From: JASFRS01 sp050114795
GTDB taxonomy: Bacteria > Pseudomonadota > Alphaproteobacteria > Sphingomonadales > CAKZYD01
Assembly (NCBI GenBank): GCA_050114795.1
Contig: JASFRS010000149.1
Span: 1-6,178 of the forward strand
Direction: 5' to 3'
DNA length: 6,178 nucleotides
A program made the translations under genes and the position numbers. Below the pieces are notes generated by a model. That model saw only the letters and a list, made by a program, of their open reading frames with translations. It was not told where the DNA came from and did not search any database. Of this stretch, positions 1 to 6,073 are shown one piece after another; positions within the stretch are counted from its first letter, which is position 1, and each line of letters opens with the position of its first letter.

Positions 1-449
1 GGAACGCTAAGCGGATCCGGATTATTCAAATCCAACTCTTCCACATTAGCAATCATGTCATAGCCCATATAACCCACTAAGGACGAAACAGCAGGTGGAA
101 GGTCGCCCGTCTCATCAATTTTGGATTTTCGAACCACATCACGCAATGCATCGAGTGGAGATATCTCAATTGACTTGAAAGTGCCTCCCTCAAGCGGCGT
201 ATTATTTATGGAGACCTTATCGCCCTGACAACGCCAAAGCATATCCGGCGCAAAGCCAATAATAGAATAGCGCCCTTTGACAGCGCCGCCCTCTACGGAC
301 TCCAGCAAAAAGCTGTAATCAGCGCCCCCAGTCAGCCGCATATAGACAGAAACAGGTGTATCGAGATCCGCTATATAATCAACGCTGATGATTTGGGATT
401 TACCGGCCTCATAGAGGTCTGTAAATCCCTGAAAATCTGCCACCGCCAT
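1..449 (-). CDS. trpE: Anthranilate synthase component I, N-terminal part (partial)
   Basis: This is the first 149 codons of TrpE, which with the TrpG glutaminase converts chorismate and glutamine to anthranilate, the first committed step of tryptophan synthesis in the cytoplasm. The gene runs off the left edge, so only the N-terminal anthranilate synthase domain is visible and the C-terminal chorismate-binding catalytic domain is outside the window. Visible family marks are LLES at residues 48-51, the element that in known TrpE proteins forms part of the tryptophan feedback site, then GRYSIIGFAPD at 59-69, and a VGYMGYDM stretch near 123-130. The ATG at 449-447 lies 8 bp after the ppiD stop codon. 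I see no strong ribosome-binding site before it, so translation may be coupled to ppiD. A related chorismate enzyme (PabB) is possible, but the LLES motif and the ppiD neighbour favour TrpE. Retention of LLES suggests feedback control is intact. Confidence 0.93.
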   Translation of the reverse strand, partial: MAVADFQGFTDLYEAGKSQIISVDYIADLDTPVSVYMRLTGGADYSFLLESVEGGAVKGRYSIIGFAPDMLWRCQGDKVSINNTPLEGGTFKSIEISPLDALRDVVRKSKIDETGDLPPAVSSLVGYMGYDMIANVEELDLNNPDPLSV

Positions 450-457
450 CGAAATGC

Positions 458-2380
458 CTAGAATGGATTTGCGGGAGAAGATAATTGTTCCCGATAGGTG
501 TTGATTGCTTTTTGATTGATGCGGATGTCATTTTCTTCCTGAAGAGCGGTTAAATATTGGCCCTGTACATCATTTTGAAGCAATTGAGTAAGTTGTAGCT
601 TAACCGCCTCAAACTCGGGCGTTTCAGTGCTGACATCTGCCTCCTCAATTTTACTGAGATAAGCAATGATATAGCTGGTACCGCCAATCGTTTGCGCAAT
701 ATCAGCTTCTCCTTGATCCATTGAGAACATCAACTGCGCTGCAGTGCTGCCCTGTGCACCGGCCTGTTGAATTTGAAGCCGCTCATAGCTGATGTCCTGA
801 ATAACGTCCAAACCCTGCGCAGATGCAAGCCCAGCTAAAGCAACGCTGCTTTCAGCCTTATCCGCCATGTCCTGAGCGGCTTGATGGGCGCGCTTTTCCG
901 TTTCAACCCGGCGCCATTCAGCGGTAATTAAATCCCGTGCTTCTTCGAAAGTCATCGGACGTTCAGGATCAATATTTAACATCTCAATCGCAAAATAACC
1001 GTCTTCGCCCAAAGGCGCTGTTTCGAGAACGTTCCCCAAATCAAGAATGAATACATTTTCTAGCATTTGATTTACGCGAACAGCGTTTTCAAGGCGCGAA
1101 CCATCTTTGGTTGACCCGTCTTTTGCAATGCCATTTACCGTTTTCACTTCAAGACCCAAGCTAGCGGCGGCTTCTTCAAGATTTGCACCGGTTGCAAACT
1201 GGTCGTCCAGACGCTGACTCAAATCAAACAAATTGCCAAGCGCTCGATCTTTGGCAACCAGCTCACGAAGCTCACCTTTAACGTCCTCCAATGTTCGGGA
1301 AGTAGCAGGCATAATTTCACGGACGCGATAAACTGCGAAGCCAAAAGCGGTTTCAACGGGTTCAGTTATACCGACTCCTGTCAAAGCAAAAACAGCATCC
1401 GCTGCAGCACTTTGATATTGCTCTTCAAGTTGTGAGCGATCTAGCGCCCCCAGGTCCATGTCAGCTTCGCTATAGCCAGCCAGTTCAGAGGCCAGGGCAA
1501 CAAAATCTTCACCACCATTCACACGGTCAAAAATTGCGCGCGCTTCCTCTTCCGTTGGGAAAACAATTTGGTCAACAGCACGTTGTTCAGGCGTGTTGTA
1601 GAGATCAGAACGCGCTTCATATTCTGCAGCTAATTCCTCATCACTTACAGTGATGTCTTCAGCCACTTGCTCTGCTGTCAAAGCAACATATTTAAAGCTG
1701 CGATATTCAGGAACGAGGTAACGGCTACTTCGCTCTTCAAAAAACGGCTTTAAGACTTCATCGCTCGGCGTCTCTGTTACCAGGTAATTTGAAATAGGAA
1801 GCGTTACCACTGTTCCCGTGCGCTTTTCCTTTAAGAATTTCAACTGCATGCTAACGAGATAATCCGGAGTAAACACCGCATTGGCGATACCGTTCATCAA
1901 ATCAACGCGCGCCTGATTGGCACGTAGGTCATCAAATAATTTGGTCTCATTCAAATTATTCCGACGGAGGAAATCATTATAGCGGGTGACATCAAATTGA
2001 TCCGCTATTTGAAAAGATTCTTCATCCGCGATTATCCGACTGATTTGTTTGTTGCTTGCGGTCAACCCCAAATCTAAAGCGGCTTGTGCGATAATTTCAT
2101 CACGCACGATTTGCGAAATAACCGCTTGATGCATACCAAGCTGAAAGGCTTGGCTTGAGTTAAAATCCGGATTGGTTTGCTGTTGTTGCTGCACTAGATT
2201 TTGAAAACGGCTGACGAACTCATTCATCGGAACATCTTTGCCATTTACTGTCGCCACGGATTGTGCGCCAGGGTTCCGGAAAATATCGCCAACACCCCAA
2301 AGGGCAAAGACCGCGATAAGCAGTCCCATGAGCACAAGCACAAGAAATGAATTCAAAGAGCCGCGAATAATCTGAAGCAT
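458..2380 (-). CDS. ppiD: Membrane-anchored periplasmic foldase, PpiD/SurA_N family (parvulin-like)
   Basis: The 640-residue product matches the PpiD layout and is close to the E. coli protein in length. It has a short cytoplasmic N-terminus, one hydrophobic anchor at about residues 11-31, and then a long periplasmic part. That part comprises a SurA_N-like chaperone region to about 170, a linker, a parvulin-like domain at about 268-357, and a C-terminal region. PpiD proteins act at the outer face of the inner membrane, helping newly exported proteins fold near the Sec channel. The parvulin domain keeps its fold marks (DLGAL, then GFAVYRV) but lacks the usual histidines: Q271 replaces the one in the RHIL strand, and A349 replaces the one in the final strand. 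Isomerase activity is therefore doubtful. Five glutamines occur at 64-68. An in-frame TTG at 2392 would add four residues, but a GAGGAA motif sits just before the ATG at 2380. trpE follows after 8 bp, suggesting an operon. Confidence 0.9.
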   Translation of the reverse strand: MLQIIRGSLNSFLVLVLMGLLIAVFALWGVGDIFRNPGAQSVATVNGKDVPMNEFVSRFQNLVQQQQQTNPDFNSSQAFQLGMHQAVISQIVRDEIIAQAALDLGLTASNKQISRIIADEESFQIADQFDVTRYNDFLRRNNLNETKLFDDLRANQARVDLMNGIANAVFTPDYLVSMQLKFLKEKRTGTVVTLPISNYLVTETPSDEVLKPFFEERSSRYLVPEYRSFKYVALTAEQVAEDITVSDEELAAEYEARSDLYNTPEQRAVDQIVFPTEEEARAIFDRVNGGEDFVALASELAGYSEADMDLGALDRSQLEEQYQSAAADAVFALTGVGITEPVETAFGFAVYRVREIMPATSRTLEDVKGELRELVAKDRALGNLFDLSQRLDDQFATGANLEEAAASLGLEVKTVNGIAKDGSTKDGSRLENAVRVNQMLENVFILDLGNVLETAPLGEDGYFAIEMLNIDPERPMTFEEARDLITAEWRRVETEKRAHQAAQDMADKAESSVALAGLASAQGLDVIQDISYERLQIQQAGAQGSTAAQLMFSMDQGEADIAQTIGGTSYIIAYLSKIEEADVSTETPEFEAVKLQLTQLLQNDVQGQYLTALQEENDIRINQKAINTYREQLSSPANPF

Positions 2381-2384
2381 GATA

Positions 2385-2390
2385 TTCCTC
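2385..2390 (-). promoter_or_regulatory. Ribosome-binding site that decides the ppiD start
   Basis: On the minus strand GAGGAA is followed by TATC and then the ATG at 2380-2378. GAGG ends 6 nt before that ATG. The upstream in-frame TTG (2392-2390) overlaps the first base of this motif and could not use it, so the ATG is the likely start. Confidence 0.75.
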
Positions 2391-2397
2391 AATCAAA

Positions 2398-2413
2398 ACC
2401 CGGAAAACCGGGT
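2398..2413 (-). repeat. Short GC-rich inverted repeat in the ppiD leader
   Basis: ACCCGG and CCGGGT flank a four-base A/T spacer, forming a perfect 6-bp stem with a 4-base loop. In the minus-strand transcript the stem is followed by UUUUG and, a few bases later, by the ppiD ribosome-binding site at 2390-2385. The form resembles a weak intrinsic terminator or a leader hairpin, but the U run is only four bases and the stem is short, so function is uncertain. Confidence 0.5.
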
Positions 2414-2431
2414 GCAGTCCGTATTTCAGCG

Positions 2432-2458
2432 CCGCACAATAGGCGTGAACACGTGCGG
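2432..2458. repeat. Inverted repeat CCGCAC/GTGCGG with a nested CGTG-AA-CACG palindrome
   Basis: The arms CCGCAC (2432-2437) and GTGCGG (2453-2458) are perfect reverse complements separated by 15 bp. A second dyad, CGTG (2444-2447) and CACG (2450-2453), lies inside and shares one base with the right arm. Its place mid-way between divergent genes fits a regulator-binding site or a leader stem. No known operator consensus was recognised. Confidence 0.4.
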
Positions 2459-2542
2459 GGGCAAGCGGTTGCTGAATTTTTTACGCACCTTCTTTCCAAG
2501 TCTACAGCCCTTTGCTACTCAAGTAAGCAAATGCTTATCTTT

Positions 2543-2550
2543 GGGAGAGG
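2543..2550 (+). promoter_or_regulatory. Ribosome-binding site for tpiA
   Basis: GGGAGAGG lies 3 bases before the ATG at 2554. Its GGAG core (2544-2547) is 6 nt from the start codon, good spacing for a Shine-Dalgarno element. It supports the annotated tpiA start. Confidence 0.75.
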
Positions 2551-2553
2551 GAT

Positions 2554-3306
2554 ATGAGCACGCTAAGACCCCTAGTTGCCGGCAACTGGAAAATGAATGG
2601 TTTAAAATCGGCAATAGGTGAATTAGAGGCATTGATTTCCAAATGCCAAGCCTCTCCCGTTGACGCTGATATATTAATTTGCCCGCCATTTACCTTGGTC
2701 GCAAGCTTTGCAAAGACCTCCAACGGCAGTTCAGTTCATATCGGCGCGCAGGATTGCCACGCACAACAGAGTGGAGCGCATACGGGGGATATCTCGGCTG
2801 AAATGCTGAAAGACGCCGGGGCAACTCATATTATCATAGGCCACAGCGAACGACGTGCGGACCATGGTGAAAGCAATGCTGATATTCATGCAAAAGCACT
2901 TGCTATATATAAAGTCGAGCTTTGTGCTATTATTTGCGTTGGCGAAACTGAGGCGGAAAGGGATGCGGGCCAAGCATTGAGCATCGTTGAAAAGCAACTA
3001 AACGGTTCAATACCGGATAGCGCGAATGCTGAAAACACAGTTGTTGCTTATGAGCCCATCTGGGCTATCGGCACAGGTCGAGTTCCCTCCGTTAACGATG
3101 TCGCAACAGTTCATGAAGCTATCCGAAAAAAGCTCATAGAACGATTCGGTAAAACTGGGCAGGAAATGCGTATTCTTTACGGCGGGTCTGTTAAACCCGC
3201 AAACGCTTCTGAATTAATGTCTGTTCCAAACGTAAATGGCGCATTGGTTGGTGGTGCTAGCTTGAAGGCAGATGATTTCGATGGGATAATCAGCGCCTAT
3301 CGATGA
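2554..3306 (+). CDS. tpiA: Triose-phosphate isomerase
   Basis: The enzyme interconverts dihydroxyacetone phosphate and glyceraldehyde 3-phosphate in cytoplasmic glycolysis and gluconeogenesis. The 250-residue product is full family length and contains every catalytic element: AGNWKMNG with N11 and K13, IIIGHSERR with the electrophile H97, AYEPIWAIGTG with the catalytic base E167 and the mobile loop 6 after it, then YGGSVKP (209-215) and LVGGASLK (231-238), which bind the substrate phosphate. The ATG start has a good GGGAGAGG site upstream and places N11/K13 where the family expects them. The gene is read away from ppiD and is first in a plus-strand series with secG and pyrG. The 122-bp gap to secG leaves it open whether they share one transcript. 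No missing residues or frameshift are seen. Confidence 0.98.
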   Translation: MSTLRPLVAGNWKMNGLKSAIGELEALISKCQASPVDADILICPPFTLVASFAKTSNGSSVHIGAQDCHAQQSGAHTGDISAEMLKDAGATHIIIGHSERRADHGESNADIHAKALAIYKVELCAIICVGETEAERDAGQALSIVEKQLNGSIPDSANAENTVVAYEPIWAIGTGRVPSVNDVATVHEAIRKKLIERFGKTGQEMRILYGGSVKPANASELMSVPNVNGALVGGASLKADDFDGIISAYR

Positions 3307-3383
3307 AAATTCGGCCCTAAATTGCAAGAAGGTCTAGCCAAGCCGCTCAAGTTGCTCTAAAAGGCGCGCAAATTCTTGAAAAA

Positions 3384-3405
3384 GGGAATGAAAGTTCCCA
3401 CTTTC
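3384..3405 (+). repeat. Two overlapping, mutually exclusive short hairpins upstream of secG
   Basis: GGGAA (3384-3388) can pair with TTCCC (3395-3399) across a 6-base loop. GAAAGT (3390-3395) can pair with ACTTTC (3400-3405) across a TCCC loop. The two stems share bases, so only one can form at a time. They end 23 bp before the secG ATG. No long T run follows, so an intrinsic terminator for tpiA is not supported. Stems of 5-6 bp can arise by chance. Confidence 0.35.
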
Positions 3406-3428
3406 TTAAGCAAACTGGATTTCTGGTC

Positions 3429-3773
3429 ATGCGCGAAATATTGCTGGTCATACATTTATTTGTCTCAATCGGCCTTGTGGTCGTTATTCTTTTGCAGCGC
3501 TCTGAAGGTGGTGCATTGGGTATTGGCGGCTCAGGCGGTGTCATGTCGGCACGTGGGGCAGGGAATTTATTGACCAGGTTGACCACCTATCTCGCAATTG
3601 CGTTTATGGGTCTGGCAATTGCACAGGCTATTTTGGTTGGAACAACGCGCGGCACCTCCACATTGCTGGAAGATGTGACCACGGAAGAAGAGGCTGTCGA
3701 CCCTGTTCAGGATTTAGGCGATTTACCGCCTTTACCTAAAGAAGATACGTCAGACGTTCCGCAACCGAACTAA
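3429..3773 (+). CDS. secG: Preprotein translocase subunit SecG
   Basis: SecG is the small accessory subunit of the SecYEG channel in the inner membrane and assists SecA-driven export. The 114-residue product has two hydrophobic segments at about 3-22 and 52-71. Between them is the SecG signature: LLQRSEGGALGIGG at 21-34, then a glycine-rich loop and a NLLTR motif at 46-50. The C-terminal 35 or so residues form a polar, acidic and proline-rich tail with no predicted fold. Tails of this kind are common in alphaproteobacterial SecG. The ATG places the first membrane segment at the very N-terminus as in the family. No ATG or GTG was found in the in-frame stretch checked upstream (back to about 3351), and the ribosome-binding site is weak. 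It lies between tpiA and pyrG, with 122 and 87 bp gaps. Its nearness to ppiD is of note because PpiD works at the same translocon. Confidence 0.95.
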   Translation: MREILLVIHLFVSIGLVVVILLQRSEGGALGIGGSGGVMSARGAGNLLTRLTTYLAIAFMGLAIAQAILVGTTRGTSTLLEDVTTEEEAVDPVQDLGDLPPLPKEDTSDVPQPN

Positions 3774-3782
3774 GTCGATTCA

Positions 3783-3797
3783 TAAAATATTATTTTA
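3783..3797. repeat. AT-only palindrome between secG and pyrG
   Basis: TAAAATA and TATTTTA are perfect 7-bp arms around a single central T, directly after the secG stop codon. It lies in a run of nearly pure A/T (about 3782-3800). It could be a protein-binding site or part of an AT-rich promoter element for pyrG, but low-complexity AT sequence makes such dyads by chance. Confidence 0.35.
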
Positions 3798-3806
3798 AAT
3801 TTCGCT

Positions 3807-3829
3807 GGGACATCATTTTTGGTGTTCCC
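3807..3829 (+). repeat. Possible leader hairpin before pyrG
   Basis: GGGACATC (3807-3814) can pair with GGTGTTCCC (3821-3829) around an ATTTTT loop, giving eight pairs that include one G-U and one bulged T at 3825. It ends about 31 bp before the pyrG ATG. The T run is in the loop and not after the stem, so it does not look like an intrinsic terminator. A role in mRNA stability or pyrG control is speculative. Confidence 0.35.
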
Positions 3830-3847
3830 TGTTGGTGTAGATTGTTT

Positions 3848-3857
3848 ATAAGGGGGG
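3848..3857 (+). promoter_or_regulatory. Strong ribosome-binding site with a six-G run before pyrG
   Basis: Up to base 3856 the sequence ATAAGGGGGG matches the ideal TAAGGAGG core with a single substitution, and the run of six G ends 3 nt before the ATG at 3861. This supports the pyrG start and predicts efficient translation. Confidence 0.75.
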
Positions 3858-3860
3858 TCC

Positions 3861-5489
3861 ATGGCGCGGTTTATTTTCATCACCGGCGGCGTGGTTTCAT
3901 CGCTAGGCAAAGGGTTGCTCTCTGCATCCCTAGGTGCTTTGCTCCAAGCACGCGGCTATTCAGTACGGCTTAGAAAGCTTGATCCATATTTGAATGTGGA
4001 TCCTGGCACCATGAGTCCCTATCAACACGGCGAAGTCTATGTCACAGACGATGGCGCAGAAACCGATCTTGACCTTGGTCATTATGAGCGGTTTACCGGC
4101 GTTGCCTCACGTCAAAGCGACAATGTGACTTCAGGGCGGATTTATTCCGATATCCTGACCAAGGAACGGCGGGGTGATTATTTGGGAGGAACTGTTCAGG
4201 TTATTCCGCATGTCACTGATGCTATTAAAGAATTTGCGATAGCAGACACAGATGATGTTGACTTCGTCTTATGTGAAATTGGCGGAACGGTCGGTGATAT
4301 TGAAAGCCTTCCCTTCATGGAAGCTATTCGTCAGTTGGGTAATGAACTTGGTGAAAAACAATCTATTTTCATTCATTTGACCCTGGTACCATATCTGGCG
4401 GCAGCGGGTGAGTTGAAGACAAAGCCCACGCAGCACAGTGTGAAAGAATTGCGCGGAATTGGCATTCAGCCACAAATCCTGATTTGCCGGGCAGAGCGGG
4501 AAATTCCTGCATCAGAACGGGCAAAAATTGCCCTGTTCTGTAATGTGCGCAAAGAGGCCGTTATTCAGGCGTTAGACGCCAGCTCTATTTATGCGGTCCC
4601 GATTCAATATCATCGCGAAGGCCTGGACGATGAAGTCTTACGCGCATTTGGAATTGAAGGGGTACCCGCGCCGGACTTAACCCGTTGGGACGAGATTGTT
4701 GAGCGTCTTGAAAAGCCCGAAGGTGAGGTCACAATCGCAGTTGTTGGCAAATACACAGGCTTGAAAGACGCTTATAAATCCTTGTCCGAAGCTTTGACCC
4801 ATGGTGGCATCGCCAATCGTGTAAAGGTCAACATTGACTGGATTGAATCTGAAGTCTTTGAGACTGAGGATGTTGTATCCAGGCTTGAACATGTTCATGG
4901 CATTTTGGTCCCAGGCGGCTTTGGCCATCGTGGTGCTGAAGGCAAAATTGCGGCCGCAAAATTCGCTCGTGAGCATGACGTTCCTTATTTCGGTATTTGC
5001 TTTGGCATGCAAATGGCCGTTCTTGAAGGTGCTCGGCATTTGGCTGGTATAGAGAATGCGAATTCAACGGAATTTGGCCCATGCAAGGATCCCCTTGTTG
5101 GCTTGATGACGGAATGGGATAGCGTTACCGGTAAAGAGCGCAGGTCCGAAGATGATGACTTGGGCGGCACAATGCGCTTAGGCGCTTACCCGGCAAAGCT
5201 GGACGGTAATTCCCATGTCGCAGCGATCTATGGCAGCACAGAGATTTCTGAACGTCATCGCCATCGCTATGAAGTAAATATTACTTATAAAGACAAGTTG
5301 GAAGCTGCAGGTATGCGTTTCTCAGGTTTGTCACCTGATGGGGAGCTTCCGGAAATTGTCGAATACCCGGATCATCCTTGGTTTATTGGCGTTCAATATC
5401 ATCCGGAGTTGAAGTCAAAACCCTTTGACCCACATCCGCTGTTTGCGTCCTTCATTGAGGCAGCACTGCGTCAGTCCAGACTGGTCTAA
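3861..5489 (+). CDS. pyrG: CTP synthase (glutamine-hydrolysing)
   Basis: PyrG makes CTP from UTP, ATP and glutamine, the last step of de novo cytidine nucleotide synthesis, in the cytoplasm as a tetramer. The 542-residue product is standard length. The N-terminal synthetase domain (about 1-266) has the nucleotide loop TGGVVSSLGKG at 8-18, DPYLNVDPGTMSP at 41-53, the metal ligand D71 in LDLGHYERF, and E139 in CEIGGTVGDIE. The C-terminal class I glutamine amidotransferase domain (about 290-540) has the nucleophile C380 in FGICFGMQ and the triad partners H514 and E516 in QYHPE. All catalytic residues are present, and the start has a strong AAGGGGGG site. CTP synthases are inhibited by their product CTP. 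I see no recognised transcriptional control in the 87-bp upstream gap. The stop codon overlaps that of the convergent methyltransferase gene. Confidence 0.98.
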   Translation: MARFIFITGGVVSSLGKGLLSASLGALLQARGYSVRLRKLDPYLNVDPGTMSPYQHGEVYVTDDGAETDLDLGHYERFTGVASRQSDNVTSGRIYSDILTKERRGDYLGGTVQVIPHVTDAIKEFAIADTDDVDFVLCEIGGTVGDIESLPFMEAIRQLGNELGEKQSIFIHLTLVPYLAAAGELKTKPTQHSVKELRGIGIQPQILICRAEREIPASERAKIALFCNVRKEAVIQALDASSIYAVPIQYHREGLDDEVLRAFGIEGVPAPDLTRWDEIVERLEKPEGEVTIAVVGKYTGLKDAYKSLSEALTHGGIANRVKVNIDWIESEVFETEDVVSRLEHVHGILVPGGFGHRGAEGKIAAAKFAREHDVPYFGICFGMQMAVLEGARHLAGIENANSTEFGPCKDPLVGLMTEWDSVTGKERRSEDDDLGGTMRLGAYPAKLDGNSHVAAIYGSTEISERHRHRYEVNITYKDKLEAAGMRFSGLSPDGELPEIVEYPDHPWFIGVQYHPELKSKPFDPHPLFASFIEAALRQSRLV

Positions 5490-6058
5490 GGCTTAACAAA
5501 TAAACAAAGCTGTCCCCTAGACCACGATTCAAGGAATAGGGGGCTGGGCAAAGACTTAATGGCGGATTGATATTCGGCCCGCTGAGCATCATGAATAAGC
5601 ATCACTCCCCCTGTGCGAAGACATTTCCAGCCGGATTCAAGACAGAAAACACGCGCCCGGCCGTCAACAAGAACAAAGTCGAACAAGCTCCCATAATTCA
5701 GTGGGAAATTGATATAATCCTCAAACAGGCTGCGGTCGCGTTCAGCTCTCTTACGCCATTTGTCGCGCGCGCAAAATCGTGAATAAATCAATGGGGCAGG
5801 GGGTTCTTCTTCTCTCCCAGCTATATGAATAAGCTCAAGTCTTTCATCGGCGATTGCATTCCGTATTGTTTCATACCAGTAGCGGTCATGTTCAATTGTC
5901 ACTAGATTTTGGAGACAGGGAAAGTTTTCCAGCAATGCCTTTGTAGAGCCACCGGAACCCCACTCAAGCGCCGTTTTTGGCTGTAAAACTTTGATAATTG
6001 TAGATAATTGAGACCATTCCTCAGCGCCCATATGTGGTTTGATAGCTTTTGTTTTCAC
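5486..6058 (-). CDS. Probable class I SAM-dependent methyltransferase, substrate unknown
   Basis: I do not recognise this as a named gene. From a GTG at 6058 the product has 190 residues and the marks of a Rossmann-type methyltransferase. Motif I is LEWGSGGST (about 31-39). An acidic end of strand 2 follows in VTIEHD (53-58). LVDGRAR (130-136) fits the motif IV strand, and GGVMLIHDAQR (150-160) the motif VI region. A charged segment at about 95-115, rich in R, K, D and E, separates the halves and may form a substrate lid. No signal peptide or membrane segment is seen, so a cytoplasmic enzyme is likely. The GTG is chosen because AGAAGGGG lies 7 nt upstream. Longer forms from a TTG at 6121 or an ATG at 6082 lack such a site, and an ATG at 6031 would be shorter. 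It converges on pyrG with overlapping stops and has no functional partner in view. The methyltransferase class is fairly sure; the substrate cannot be stated. Confidence 0.75.
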   Translation of the reverse strand: MKTKAIKPHMGAEEWSQLSTIIKVLQPKTALEWGSGGSTKALLENFPCLQNLVTIEHDRYWYETIRNAIADERLELIHIAGREEEPPAPLIYSRFCARDKWRKRAERDRSLFEDYINFPLNYGSLFDFVLVDGRARVFCLESGWKCLRTGGVMLIHDAQRAEYQSAIKSLPSPLFLESWSRGQLCLFVKP

Positions 6059-6065
6059 AGAAATG

Positions 6066-6073
6066 CCCCTTCT
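6066..6073 (-). promoter_or_regulatory. Ribosome-binding site favouring a GTG start for the methyltransferase
   Basis: Read on the minus strand, AGAAGGGG is followed by the seven bases CATTTCT and then GTG at 6058-6056. The AAGGGG core differs from AAGGAG by one base. No comparable purine-rich motif is found before the alternative starts at 6121, 6082 or 6031. Confidence 0.6.

Larger units (their letters stand above)
2381..2553. promoter_or_regulatory. Divergent intergenic region between ppiD and tpiA
   Basis: These 173 bp separate two genes read in opposite directions, so promoters for both the ppiD-trpE unit (minus) and tpiA (plus) must lie here or overlap the flanking coding ends. I could not find a convincing -35/-10 pair with good spacing on either strand. 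The region does contain two inverted repeats, listed separately, and an AT-rich patch near 2475-2484. The presence of promoters is inferred from gene orientation and not from a recognised motif. Confidence 0.55.

Noticed and set aside
2380..2392. TTG at 2392 as the ppiD start
   Set aside because: The GAGGAA ribosome-binding site lies between this TTG and the ATG at 2380, so it can serve only the ATG.
2512..2541. TTGCTA ... TATCTT as a promoter for tpiA
   Set aside because: The -10-like element would sit against the ribosome-binding site and leave no room for a leader, and both hexamers match poorly.
3376..3573. Plus-strand open frame upstream of and overlapping secG
   Set aside because: It starts with TTG, has no ribosome-binding site and reads secG in another frame. 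The secG product itself is clearly the real protein.
4677..5039. A 120-codon open frame on the minus strand inside pyrG
   Set aside because: It lies wholly antisense to a fully conserved pyrG domain, resembles no family I know and has no supporting context. It is a frame shadow.
5472..5483. CAGTC-CA-GACTG palindrome at the end of pyrG
   Set aside because: The stem is too short with too tight a loop, it lies in coding sequence and lacks a following T run.
5512..5544. Inverted repeat GTCCCCTA/TAGGGGGC just after pyrG, considered as a terminator
   Set aside because: The 17-base loop is long, no T run follows on the plus strand, and the repeat lies inside the methyltransferase coding sequence, so chance is the simpler explanation.
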